A stretch of DNA of 64,000 nucleotides. It comes from Siderastrea radians (taxonomy: Eukaryota > Cnidaria > Anthozoa > Scleractinia > Rhizangiidae). Positions 22,601-34,398 of this stretch are shown here, piece by piece. Each line of letters starts with the position of its first letter. Within the stretch, counting starts at the first letter, position 1. The position numbers and the translations under genes are program-made. The stretch is from NCBI GenBank assembly GCA_964017195.1, contig OZ024887.1:7422032-7486031 (forward strand). Direction: 5' to 3'. The notes under the pieces are model-generated. The model had not been told where the DNA came from. It worked only from the letters and a program-made list of their open reading frames with translations, and ran no database searches.

Positions 22601-25005
22601 CATCTCGATATTGGGGCTTAAAGGGTCAAGGGCAATCGGGAAACTGATTTAATGTAGCCAATCGCACATTCTCTCTAGGTTTCCGTCAAAAACCTCTCAA
22701 ATGTGTTGTTTTTTGTCAATATCTTACCAGATGGAGGTGGAGCTGTTGTCAAGACAGGAGGTAGAGGGGTTGTCACGGCAGGCGGAGCTGTTGTCACGGC
22801 AGGTTGAGCTGCTAGAACAGATATGACAAAAAACGATGAAGAACTATCTTAGTGGGATTGATTAGGAGTTTTTCCGGGGCTTTCTCTTGGGACAAAAACT
22901 CTACTTGTGGAACTGTCTTGTTTCGGGACCATCATTTGCTATCTGCCACATTTCATACGAATTCAAACTGCTTTGAATCAAAGGGAGTCCGCCGGTGCTG
23001 ATCCTCGATTGTACTACAGAAATAGTGAGTCACAAAGCAAATTCGACCGCTCATCCAAGCCTTGACGGATTTGTCCCCCGGGACGCAATCTTGGTATAAC
23101 GAAAAACCCTCTTGCACTACAATGTTCTAGTTAAACGCTCCAGTTAAGAAAAGAAATCATAGGATGAGTAATGATTTTAATCTTTAAGGTCCAGCACTGA
23201 CTTCAGCTTGATTTTGGCAGTCAAGCTGTTTGGACTTAAGAAGAAGTTTACACGAGGGATTGAGAAAATTGTTTACTAGAATATTTGAAATTAAATTTCT
23301 GACATTTTACCACAAGGAGTTATAACAGTAAATCTATTTACGACGCTCATGAGTAATTATATAATGGGAGCCAGCTGTGGCTTTCAGTTGAGAAACAAAC
23401 AAACAGCAGACAAGGTGGGAGAAAGGGGGGGGGGGGGAACAAAACGGAAACGCAACAGCGTGGAAGCGGGAAGGAGAGCAAAGAAAGGGGGCAAAAAGTT
23501 GTAAGAGAAGGAACACAAAAGCACAACGGTGACACGCCGCGACAGATCGAACTACCAGCCTGGAGCGAAGAGTGGCGCTTTGAGGCCAACCGCTGACAAA
23601 TAGTTTATGAAAATGCAAATTGGTTTGTTGCCGAAAAACACAAATCACTCACAAAAGCAAAGCCATTGTTCCTCTATTTTTTAACAAAACAAAGAACTTT
23701 TAAAAGGTCGTGGATGAGCAGCGACGAGCATGCGCGGACAAACCCTAGCAGAGCACACATTGCGGCCCAACGAGATTGGGGACTGTCTGGGGAACAGACT
23801 TGTACTGTAGTGAAAAAAAAAAGCTGACAAACAAACAAACAAATAAACAAACAAACAGTGGAAGGTTCTGTCTGTGTGGACTGAATTGGCCTCGAAAGTT
23901 TAAGCTTACAGCTCACATTTCCTAGCCAGCCTAGCTAGTGACAAAAGTGAATACGCTATCAGATCGTACCTTTACAGTTTCCCCATAGTCCGTCCCTGTC
24001 ATAATCGTCGGTCAAGCTACACCATTCTCTATCCCACCCATAAGTGGTGCACGTTTGAAACAAGTATCCAGCGAATATAAAGGGAAAATGACAACATTGG
24101 CCGTCTTCTGTCTCACGACTGTCGCAAACTGAAAAAAAGGAGTCAGAAACGTTTAAATGAAGAAGCCCTACGGGGCTCTTTGAAAGCCTGATTACTAATC
24201 AGTGTTAAAAAGTGACTTCAAAACTTGATGGTTTACATTAATCCTATTCTGAAGTTGCGTTTTATTTCCATCCTGGCCATCCGTAACCAGTTTCAGAAGC
24301 TACAGTAAAGTAAATCTAAACAAAACTGAACCACTATGTGTTTGTTTCCACTGTTTTCGACATATCTTTTAGTTTTCTAAAGCAACACTAAAGACAGGTG
24401 ACACGTCCCTTTAAAGTTGACAGTGCTGTATTTAAATCAATTATTCGATTACGAACCAAGCGAAAAGAAAAACCTATTTTGTTGTTACCAAGGGTTTAAA
24501 CATGATGTTGGTAATAAAACGACCAAGATTATTTTAAAAGAGTATTTTAAAGGGTATTTTAAAGATGCTATTTTCTGATAGAAAAATAATATTAGGATCT
24601 TGGACAGCTTAGGAGACACAGACGTGGCCGCTAGGAGGAGCATTTGCTAAAAGTGGTTTAAGTTGTTTTAAATAGTTTTGCTTACAATATTTTTAGATTA
24701 CGCTTGCGATATCATACAAAATGTGAGCCTTTTTGAAAAAATCTATTGCTAGTTTTGTTTTCCGCTTCTTATTGCGTTAATAAACCGACAAGGTGTCTTG
24801 AACATTCTCAGATTTAGTACTGATTATTTTTTACCTGTGGAAAATCAGTGTCATAAAATTTCTTTTTTTTACAGCAATTCAGCAGATCCTAAGAGGGTAC
24901 GTAGTAATCATAGATGAGATGAAACACTTTGGGATTAACAAACTCACCTGGATTTGCAAGGGCGTAAGCCAACGAAGACAGAAACAGAAAAATCACAAAT
25001 TTCAT
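19688..25005 (-). CDS. Secreted FN2-trypsin serine protease, gene 2
   Basis: Five exons on the minus strand: 24948-25005, 23970-24128, 22728-22811, 20915-21113 and 19688-20225, 345 aa. Exon lengths and phases equal those of gene 1 except the linker exon (84 against 63 nt). Signal peptide 1-18 (MKFVIFLFLSSLAYALAN); FN2 domain about 21-72 (C-C-H-F-P-F, Q-T-C-T-T, W-C-S, G-N-C); linker 73-100 with three VTT/LTT-Pro repeats; activation R112-I113 (IVGG); catalytic His154, Asp200 and Ser295, with Asp289 in the S1 pocket. The first protease exon ends in a weak donor (AG|GTTGGT). The linker acceptor is a tandem site (TAG|CAG|), allowing one Ala to be included or skipped. The catalytic exon is about 94% identical to that of gene 1, the FN2 exon only about 58%. 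Probably a paralogous extracellular trypsin. Confidence 0.88.
22400..22635. repeat. Short dispersed TIR repeat, copy 2 of 3
   Basis: Within the gene 2 intron between the linker and protease exons. It begins GAGTCCCAATGGCGA and ends with the inverted counterpart TATTGGGGCTTAAA; internal AATTCTCCTAACTAGTA and GGAGAACACTAAGGAGAA are shared with 18570-18720 and 48720-48890. Confidence 0.5.
23334..23650. other. Purine-rich low-complexity intron segment
   Basis: A G13 run (about 23425-23437) sits in a purine-rich block. The minus-strand frames here (23334-23648, 23347-23589) are pyrimidine-rich, low-complexity translations and not genes. Confidence 0.6.
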
Positions 25006-25068
25006 CTTTCTTGCTAATGTTCTCAGTGAAACGTTGAGAAAGAGTATGAGGACGAGAAAAAGTGCGTG

Positions 25069-25078
25069 GTTTTAAACA
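25069..25078 (-). promoter_or_regulatory. TATA-like element of trypsin gene 2
   Basis: TGTTTAAAAC on the minus strand, about 65 bp before the ATG, matching the position of the gene 1 element. Confidence 0.4.
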
Positions 25079-26403
25079 GTTCAAATACTTAACTTGTTAG
25101 AGTGGTGTGTACTTTGTATGTTTATAAAACACTCAAGACCTATTAAAGATGTTTGGATTTCGGCGAGATTGTTGCAAAAAAGAAAGTGAACATTTAAACT
25201 TTTTTTAACCAGCTGTAAAGGACGTTTACCCGCGCTAATGGTAGAACATTTGCTATGTCAACAAGCTAGTTATGGAACGTTCTGCTGATAAACGCTGGCA
25301 GTAAAAATCAGAGGCCTTTGTAGTTAGATTCAGACAAGTGAAACAGCGTTTAAAAAGCGACATGAAATTTCGACATGAACAGAATATATCCATAAGTAAG
25401 ATCCCTGGACGAGATAACTGTCCGAAACTGGGACAGAACAGGGCTTGAAATTAAACTGCAGTCAACCATACACCTCATGAGAGGGCCTTAAATCAATCCA
25501 GTGCACGTACCCTTAAGCAGAGTAAATAAACTTGATGAAAGAAATAGTACAAACATTCTTAGAGGCAGCTATCTAAACTGAAGGGATATTTGTAAAATAT
25601 AAATTTGCTGAAAGCAAAAAGCAATAATTAGCCATAGTGACACAGAGAAATGTTTCAACCGAACCGACCATTGACAGGAAGGTAACTAAGTAAATGTTGG
25701 ATTCAAGGTTTTCTTTTCTACTTTTCTACTGAGTTTTGCTGCATGTCTTCAAAATTAAAGTTTCTAGTGCCTCCTTCCTTGTCTGTGAAACGTCCCAGAA
25801 TAACCATTCTTGTTTCGCTAGTTGACATGTTTTTACCTCACTTGCGGCCATTTCCCAATCTTTTAACAATACTTTGATTTTTCGTCTGAAAAGCCGGAAA
25901 GACGCTGTCTACAACGGTAGCATTACTTAGAATCCTATAATTCCCTCTCATGAGCGGCTGATTGTGGAAACCCAGCTGCTTAAATTTAAAGACGCGGTTA
26001 CTTTACCTCATCAACTAAAAGTTACTGTTAATCTATTAAGAGCTTACGCATTTACAGTCCCGCTCATCAGCATAATAAAAGCTATTTCATAAGAAGTGAT
26101 CATGATGCCCGAGGGGGTAGTCCGTATGGTGGTCCATAGGGGGAAGGGGGGGGGGGGTGCTTCGCCCAAGAGGGATGCCTTTTTTGTGATGGCAGTATAC
26201 TGAAGGGTAGGGGAATTTACCGTTTTAGTATTCGAAGGGTCGCGGAAATACCCCTTAATTGAAATATTAGTCAAGCTTAAGTATTAAATTAAAAGTGTTT
26301 GGAAAAGTTTGTCAGAAATCAAAACGCAATAGTTAAACGAAATCCTGGTACCTCCAAGCGACTAAAATCCCTCGATCATTTGCTGTTTTACGCTTGTTGA
26401 GGT

Positions 26404-26688
26404 ATAGAGCGCTTTTCAAATGAGTGTCGTAAAACCAAAACCAAAGTAATTACCCCAGCCAATCACAAAAAACACAAATTACCCAATGAACCAATCAGAA
26501 CTCGAAGCAAATACACGTAACCTGCGCCAAGCGCTGGAAAGCGCGTAGAAGCAGGTCGCGATTGGTTTGAGTTTTACTTCTGATTGGTCGAGAAAGTGGC
26601 GCAAGGTTTTTTAACCAATCACAGAGCGAAGTAAAGCAAAACCAAAGCAACACGCGAATTACTTTCGACACAATTAAAAAGCGCACTA
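26404..26688. repeat. MITE-like element
   Basis: About 285 bp bounded by TAGAGCGCTTTTCAAATGAG and an imperfect inverted copy (CAATTAAAAAGCGCACTA). It contains several CCAATCA/TGATTGG motifs and GTAATTAC. No coding content. Confidence 0.5.
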
Positions 26689-27363
26689 AAAGAGGTAAAA
26701 TTTTTGTTCTAGTTATAAAAAAGGGGTACCTTTTCGAAAGACATTAGTATATCAAACGGTAAGGGTTTCAATCTCGGGGCGGAGGCTTCCCGTACGAAAC
26801 TTTGATGAGCACCCCCTGAGAATTGATGATATAACTAATCGACTGATCATTAAAAGTCTTGTTAAAGTGCCACTGGGACGAAAATTCATAGGTTTATTTC
26901 CGCCAAATTCTGTCGCAGAATATCGCGTTTTGTTCATATTTCCCCAGAAAACTGAACAACAAACCTTCCATCCTAATATTTTTTAGCTCCAAAGTCGCGT
27001 AAAATGTGTCCGCCATTACTGAAAACGTGTTCCTGGGTGATTGCGCAATTTAATAGCTTGTGACGTCAGAGGCTCACCTCAGTCGCGTTTCCTTGTGTTT
27101 TGACTGAAGATGTCTACCGTCGACTGCGAAAGCCTCCGAAGAGTATTTCTACGATTCGGAACAGTCTTTAGCTTCCGAAGCCTCTGGATTCATTCGGCAA
27201 ATGAAGAATTTTTCTTACCGTACGATGTAAGAACTGATGGGAGGTTTCAACTAGTAATCTTGTCAACAAACTGTTTAAAGCTTTTTTTCTCGCCATGTTA
27301 TTTGAGTTATTTGGCGGGAGTTCAAAACATAAGCGAAATATGCTTAGACAATGATTGTAGTTC

Positions 27364-27560
27364 AGGCCCCAGTTGCTCAAAAAGTGGATAACTCTTTTTC
27401 AACGGATAAGTCGCTGTCCAGTGGATAAAATTTATCACTTCATCTCGGTTGTTCAAAGCTTGGATAGCGCTATCCAGCCAGCTGTTCAGCCGCTATCCAG
27501 CGATCGTAAAGTTGTCCATTCCAAGGTACGTTGTGTAACTGTTATCCACTGTAAACCTGT
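27364..27560. repeat. GGATAA/TTATCC palindromic MITE fragment
   Basis: GGCCCCAGTTGCTCAAAAAG then repeated TGGATAAC, GGATAG and CTATCC motifs, and a second near-copy of the start (GTTGTTCAAAGCTTGGATAG). Resembles non-autonomous elements with GTTGTTCAAA ends, such as 54716-54940. The far end was not found. Confidence 0.4.
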
Positions 27561-28466
27561 AGCAAAATAGACATGGCTATTCGAAGAATTGATCTTTTAA
27601 GCTGTGGAAATTTAGACAAAACACCTATGAAAACTTTAGACTTTGAAGCTCGCGAATTCTCAACCATGGGTCGATCGATGTTACTGTTGGCGTGGGAGAA
27701 AATAAAAGAAGCGATACTTTGTCTGCCGTTGTTTATGTTCATTATATATTGTAAAAAATCATTGATATTTTTGGCCATTCTTGACATAGTCTGGGAAACT
27801 TTCTTGAAAAACCGTAATTGTTGTAGTCAGCTGGCAGGCAGCTTATCGTGTCTATCATAGTACAGTGGTCACTCAACAGATTGAAACACAAGTGCTTGGC
27901 GCTGCTAAATATTTTAAACAGTTTTATCGAATTCTTTTTCTGAGCCGAAAGAAGTGAAATAAATCAAAACCCTATTTTTCAAGAACTGGAGGCCTTGTGT
28001 GACCGGAATCTAAATATTTGTAGTCAAAATTAAAAGCCACAAGGAAAATTTTCCGCTGCTCAACAACAACATGCGGACCGCCGAGGAAACGAAGCTTTCG
28101 CTTCCCTTATTCGCTGCGTAAAAATAATAACTTGATATTTAATCATTTTTCTTAGTAGTTCATTTACTAAGATTGCTATGACAGGTAAAAGAAATAAAAT
28201 TGTTAAACCCTTAGGTAAATAGTAGCGTGTGATATTTTTTCCCAACTTCAATTTCCACGCACCGACGATCCGATCGAACAACAACAACCTTTTATTTGCA
28301 TTCCCAATTACAAATGCCATTGCACATAGAAAAGAGAAAGAAAAAAGCTGCAAAATCGATTAATTTACAATTCCTGTGTCTATTGATCCATTTCTTAATG
28401 CAAAAGCTTCGTAAATGAAGTAACCTAATTTTTTAGAAGTAAAAGCGTCTTACGAGAAATACAATT

Positions 28467-28790
28467 TTAAGAATCGAAATCGGAATATTTACTAATAATA
28501 TCGTCCACTAAAGATTTTCTAATTGCATCATATCTATTGCAAGATAAGAGGAAGTGTACTTCGTTTTCAACTTCATTTGAGCTGCAGCATTGACAAATTC
28601 TCAGATGCTCAGCAAGTCTAGGGGTGGAATGTCTGCCATTTTCAATTCTTAGGTTGTAATTACCTAACCTAAGTTTCGCTACTACCCGAACCATAATGTC
28701 AATCGACTGTTCACCGACAGGGAATAAAGAGAGAAAAGTTTCTCCACATTCAGGATGGTATGTTATAAAATAAATGTCCATGCTTCTAAG
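28467..28790 (-). mobile_element. LINE fragment with intact zinc-knuckle region
   Basis: The minus-strand frame contains K-L-R-L-G-N-Y-N-L-R-I-E-N-G-R-H, then a C-Q-C-C...V-H-F-L-L-S-C-N motif: the CCHC-like knuckle after the reverse transcriptase in non-LTR elements. It opens with a degraded stretch and ends at 28467. Same family as 1915-2500 but retaining the knuckle. 5'-truncated. Confidence 0.6.
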
Positions 28791-29636
28791 CGATTACTGC
28801 TCTGAAATTAACACACGCGGAATTAAAAAAAGGAAAAGATAAGCAGTACAAACTACATCAGCTTAATCACGGCGGTCAGGATTGCATTCGCCGAGGATCT
28901 TCGCGCTAGCAGACGGCAGAACTTAAAGGGTTTTCCACGACGATAATAAATTTCAAAATACGTTGAAAGAAAATCAGTTTTGCACAATGGTGGATGCGTT
29001 GAAAAGGAAACAAACTATCACTTCAACTGCGTTATAAGATTAGGTAAGTTTACCTTTCGTCTTGTTCGCGCAGATCATGTTTTTTTCCAGTTCTTTTTTC
29101 CATATAGTTAGAATAGGCAATTGAATGATCGACCTCTGGGATCTTGCGACATGAACAGCCCTCTGGAAAAGCACAGATTTTTAAAATTTGGCTAGTTATT
29201 CTAGTTCAAGAGGGTAAGATGATTTTCAATCATGACCTTTCACTTAATTTCTGATACTAAATCGGCATGCGCTTTTGTTACATATCAAACTTGCTCTGAT
29301 TCATTACAAAGATGGCGACGACGGTTACAAAAACTCAAAAAATAAGCAAACATTCATCACTCTCAAAGCATTGCGTTTTTAACTACACTAGTACTTTAGT
29401 CAAGTTTGTTTTTCTTGTTTCAGTTTTAATCGCTCATCTATCATACCTTCCCGCTTGAATTGTTTAAGTTTACATGTGTTTACTTTTCTCTATGACCCTA
29501 AAAAGTCAGAGAAAAAATAATTTGTTTAACCAATTAAGACAGCCAAGCTAATTATGTGGTCATTTGAGAACAACAGACTGAGAAACGAAGAAAGCACTCG
29601 CCTTCGGTTCAAGTATCAGCTAATGCTTTAAGGAGG

Positions 29637-29770
29637 CTTGAAATCAAAATTTCATATAGTCAATTTCGATTTCCTTGATACTAAACCATCTTGCCGACAT
29701 ACGATCAAAATTTAGTTTTTCATCAGTTTCCTAGCAACAATTTTCACCATAGCAACGGTACTGGACAGTC
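29637..29770. repeat. Dispersed repeat, inverted partner of 36385-36530
   Basis: Shares, in reverse complement, AGTATCAAGGAAATCGAA, AAATTTTGATTTCAA and GTTGCTAGGAAAC..GATGA with 36385-36530. Both copies lie near a GPCR-tail copy. Confidence 0.45.
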
Positions 29771-30129
29771 CTTCAAATTTAAATAATGTCGATTATCTCG
29801 AGCCAGACACTTTAGGTCGAAACTTAAGTATTTGAACTACTTAACCTACACAACTTTCATGCGAAATTGGAGAAAAAGCTGTAAGACTGTTTTCTATTAA
29901 GTCATGAATCATTTTTTACGTGCTGATTTTGGGCATTCCCTAAATTTTCTCCAATAAACTTAACACTTTTTTTTTCAGTTGAAAGATCTTTTATGATAGC
30001 AAAACATTCTTAATGTACTTTCTAGGTGGCTGCCATTTTAAGATATTTACATTTAAAAACTCTTTAAAGTTTCTAATTTGCATAAACAGAAATATTTCTA
30101 AACTGTCCTTATAGATTTTTCTTTTAAAT

Positions 30130-30510
30130 TGATTGCCGTTAGAACAATCTTCCAGCAAAGAGAGATCCGATGATACGATGTTGAAAAGACCCCGTTCAGC
30201 TCAGTGTATTTCTTTCGTATTGTTAACAATTGTTGAAATTTATGCTGAAAATTGCGTGCGATATCAAAGGAGAAAAAATAAACCTGGACTAAACGGGGAA
30301 GATGTCGACCTGCAGGCCTGAAAAAAGAATGCAATTAATCTGTTAAAAGTAACCTGCTGCCTCTGATGGACTTTTTATCGTACAGTTTAAACAACCGAGA
30401 AAAGAGCAGATTTTCTGAAGACCCGATACTGCGCCAAGCTTATTAGAGAACGCAGTCGTTTCGGATAAACCTTCGACGGTTTCTGGACTTAAGGCAATTT
30501 TTGAAAAACC
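30130..30510 (+). pseudogene. Degraded duplicate of a GPCR tail/3' region
   Basis: Matches 35610-35885 in order: a block giving V-E-I-Y-A-E-N-C-V-R-Y-Q, then one giving V-Q-F, R-K-E-Q-I-F, stop, R-P-D-T-A-P, and N-A-V-V, P-S-T-V-S. The counterparts at 35662-35886 read V-Q-F, R-K-E-K-I-F-Q-R-P-K-T-A-P and P-S-T-V-S-E-F. No seven-helix region was found upstream, so this is a partial duplication. Confidence 0.45.
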
Positions 30511-32204
30511 TAAACAACTAGACTAGAAAGTCTGTTATGTTAAGGATGAGTGGAGAAGCCGCAAACACTTTTTACCGTTAACGCTTTTTTGGAATGCGTT
30601 GATTTTCCGTGACTTGTCACGTATATTCTGATTCGCTAAGAAAGTCAGTAACAACTTCCTATTAGTTTCGTTTTTTGCTCTACCTATCTTAGTTTTGTAG
30701 AAAGTCGAATGAAAAAGTCTGCATTTATTTACAAATGGAAACAAATGTTGTTCTGTAAGAAAGGAATTTGACAACTCGGATGGCTTTTAAAAATTCTACA
30801 AGCCGTTTTTCAATGATATCAGTTAAATATTCTAAATGTAGCGTCGTAAATAGTAACTTAAAGTAGAATTTTGATTTTCTTTTTAAATCGTACATACGTG
30901 TGGACGTTAAAAACTAGTGAAAACGCATACCTGTGCATGGATGAAAAGCTTTCGAAAACCGAACAAGGATTTGACGTGACTATGAAGTATAAGTTATTCG
31001 GGAAAAAAATGTAAACTACAGTAGCTTTAACATTTGTTAAAGATAATTACGGCTTATGAATGTCCAGATACTAAGAAATAATACTTAAATTATCCCAATC
31101 GACTATCTCTTTCTCATATAACGGTCAAATTTAAATTGCGCACGCCCTAAGTAGCTTTTGCTTCACACGCTCTTTCCACGAACTGAGAAACAATGAAGCA
31201 ATTATTGAAAGATTGCAAACAGTATCTAGCGTTACAGGAATGAAAAAAAAAATATGTGCGTCGCATTTCAAAATTATTCTTTGACAATATTTTAGTGATT
31301 AAGAAAGCTTCCTTAACGCTCGGACGTACTCCCTACTCCAAAAGGTTTTTCTTGATTTTTTTCCAGGGCAATTTTTTATCTGCACCTGCTGTTTTCAGTG
31401 GTTGTATGCATATCCCTTAGACACCTTTTGACACAATTTTACTGAGAATCCGTTGCTATGGTTGCGAGATGTGATGTCGTACGTAGCAGGTTTTTAAACA
31501 ATTTTTGAAAAAAATGCTTGTCTTTACCGTTATTAGGTGAGAAAAAACACAAAATGTTGACAAAAACAGTAAAGTGTTAAATTATGTCGCATTCTACATG
31601 CTAAGCATAAATTGTTTCCCATTCCCGCCGTTTTTGACGATTTCTAATTTTTTAAAAGTAATAGGATGGATGACGACGCAGGCCCCCGCAGCGCGGCAGG
31701 TCCCCAGCAGCGCTGCAACCCATAATTCATACCTCACCTTGTAAAGCACATCAAAAGCTTTCTTCTAAATATTTTGGAAATATTGTAACACAGCAAAAAC
31801 CCAGGGAAGAGGTTACCGGCATCACCCCCTCCCTCCCACCCCCTCCTTGTACCACGGTGGGGGTGGGAGTTTGCTGGACGTCCGAGGGTTGGGGGCGGAT
31901 GTCATTTTTATTGCCAAATCTATAAATTACACACTCTGTGCCCATGGATGATATAACACAGCGTTTAGTATTTTAAAGTAATATCAGCTTTTGCGATTTT
32001 TTTTGTAACTGAAAGGAGGTCCGAAAACGGGACAGCTGAGTTGCATATTGGGCGGGAACAATTTTGTATACCGTTAATAGCTTATTGTAGCACTTACTGC
32101 ATTGATTCAAAAGACGAAGTTAAAAAGATAGCGGATGTAAAAGTTGTCATAGATTGACGTTGGCACAAGTTCATAGACAGGAAACAAACTCTGAACCCAT
32201 TACT

Positions 32205-33390
32205 TTGTTTACCAATAACAAAATCAGGGCTTGAAGGTTAACTTTCGAATAGTATGCAAATTTGTACTAGCTTGAATATCTAAACTTTAAAACTTCACTT
32301 AAAAAAGAAAACGTGCTTCGCTCACTGTTTCAGTGTAATCTTCAGTAAGCAATCGTTGCTGTTCAATGTGGATTTCACAGTCCGACTTGAATGCTGGAAA
32401 TAAATATTTAATCGTGTGTGATTTTGAGTCATTATACAAACAATCATGTAAATTTCTACTCAGTTGAACAGCTGAACTTTAAATGAGGCGCAGTTGATTT
32501 TCTGTTTTAGCTTCCTGGGGAGCCTAGAAATAAAACGGCCCATAATGAAGAATTTGTTTTTAATGTGAAACCATTAAACTGTCTTTCAAACTCGTTATTT
32601 TGTTGCACTACCAACGCATCGCTTAATGCATTGCAAGTCGATCATCCCTTATATTTTAGCTGATAGTCGTATTTAAAATTGCCATGCCGTGAATAACACT
32701 TTCCTCACCTGCGCCTTGGTTGAACCGATAAGAAGGAAAAAGATTGTGAAAACTCTAAAATCTTGTGCTTTAAGTTATGCCTTGTTAGAGACACTCCAAA
32801 CAGTATCCAGCTTTACCAAAAAAGAAGATTTAATTTTTTTTGCAATGCCTTTGCTTGTGTGCTTGTGTATGATACATATGTATGATACACCATTTGAAAG
32901 CTAAAGATTTTGTGGCGTCGTTATAGATAGGAAGTGGCACAATTCTTTGCTTCTTATGATCAGAGCTTTAAGAAAAAAGCTTGGAGGGAACTGCTCACAG
33001 AAATCTAACAAACATTGGGCCCATTGTAACATGTGGCAATGGCAATCTTAGGGCTTGAAGAGGTCTACTCACGAACGATATTCGTACTAATTTGAACACA
33101 CGAACTTTGGTAGGTAACGTGGATGCATCTTTTTCTCACTTGTTTCGCAATCAACAACTAATCGTTGGTTTTGACTTGGCGTTTCACTGCTCGACTTGAA
33201 AGTTACAAATCTTTTTCAACATAATTATTTTCAGTACTCCTGGGGAATGTGATTTAATGGCACAAGTATGTAAATTTGTAGTCGTTTAATAGAGAACAAT
33301 TGAGTGTATCAATTTTTTTCCTATTTAATAAAAATTTGCCTCAATATGGAATATTACACTTTTCTTCTAACTCGTTATTTTGCTGAACAA
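32205..33390. repeat. Possible old tandem duplication
   Basis: About 32205-32620 and 33000-33390 share ordered landmarks (AGGGCTTGAAG, TCGTTG, TCCTGGGGA, TAAATTT.TA, AACTCGTTATTTTG.TG) but are strongly diverged and AT-rich. No gene seen in either. Confidence 0.3.
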
Positions 33391-34073
33391 CTTGAAATGC
33401 GTTTTTCTCAATATATTTTGTAGGAATACAGTGTTGCCAAAATAGGCATCTAAGCATTTCCTCTAGAGTTTCAGGGCCCCCACAGTGCTTTCTTTCTTCG
33501 CTTCCCTTAATGCCTGGGACGATGTAAGATTTTTCAAGAGGCAGGAAATAAACAGTGGTACGATTCTTCAAAATTAGAAATGGAAAACTAAGGTGAGGTT
33601 CACTTTAAACGTGGAACTTACAAACCTAGCTAATACGTATTCGGGTCGTTCCAAATAGTTAAACTCGGCAGTTGTTTCAGACCGAACTAATACGCCGAAC
33701 TTAGTTCTTCAAACCAGTGAAAACAATCATCGGTTGCACAATAACTAATGTAAATAAGGCATTCAGCCATAGAAATACAATATGAAGGATAGAAAATTAA
33801 TATAGAAAATTAGACAAATAAGTTTGTCAACGCGTTTTCGCCTCTATAGGGTAAATATAGCCTAATATTAGATACAGCTCAGTTTTTTTTGACCAGCTTG
33901 GGCCAGTCATGCATGCTGATTCAGGTTAACAGGACTCTTAGTAGGCCAATCCGGGAGATTAAGTTGGTGTAAGACGTTTACCGTTTTATTCGACTGGCGC
34001 AGTCGAGTAGAACGGCGGGTCGTCCCAAATACAAATCTGTCGAACTTAACTGATTCATACTTCGAACTTTTCA

Positions 34074-34108
34074 TGTGCCGAATCCCATAATTGGGTTCGG
34101 CACATGAA
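34074..34108. repeat. Hairpin-forming inverted repeat
   Basis: CATGTGCCGAATCCCA and TGGGTTCGGCACATG are near-perfect inverted arms with a very short centre, about 290 bp upstream of the GPCR remnant. The surrounding reading frame (33907-34308, -) is judged repeat-derived. Confidence 0.55.
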
Positions 34109-34398
34109 ATATTTTGACGTTTTGAACCGGGCTTAACTAAAAAAAAAAGGTTATTTAAATGAGTCGGTCTTTTTACAAAACACCACATCGACCCACTCTT
34201 ATATTTTTCCTTTTGAAAACAAAGGCCTAAACTAATCCAGAAATTGTTTTGCAATAATGAATCTGCCCCTTCAAAAGAGCGGACCGGAACGTTGCACGGA
34301 AGCTTCAAAAATCAATTCGCTCAGAGGCGGTTGAAAGATATCAAAGTCCAAAGTACGGAAAACTAGTGGGTAACCAACACAAGTATAACAAACGTTTC

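Noticed and set aside
23334..23648. Overlapping minus-strand frames rich in Ser, Phe, Leu and Cys
   Set aside because: Translation of a purine-rich low-complexity intron segment.
27110..27226. Possible first exon after a CRE-like TGACGTCA at 27061, ending in a GTAAGA donor
   Set aside because: 39 codons with no recognised family and no matching downstream exon; could be chance.
33907..34308. 133-codon minus-strand frame
   Set aside because: Overlaps a hairpin-bearing repeat; the translation looks repeat-derived.
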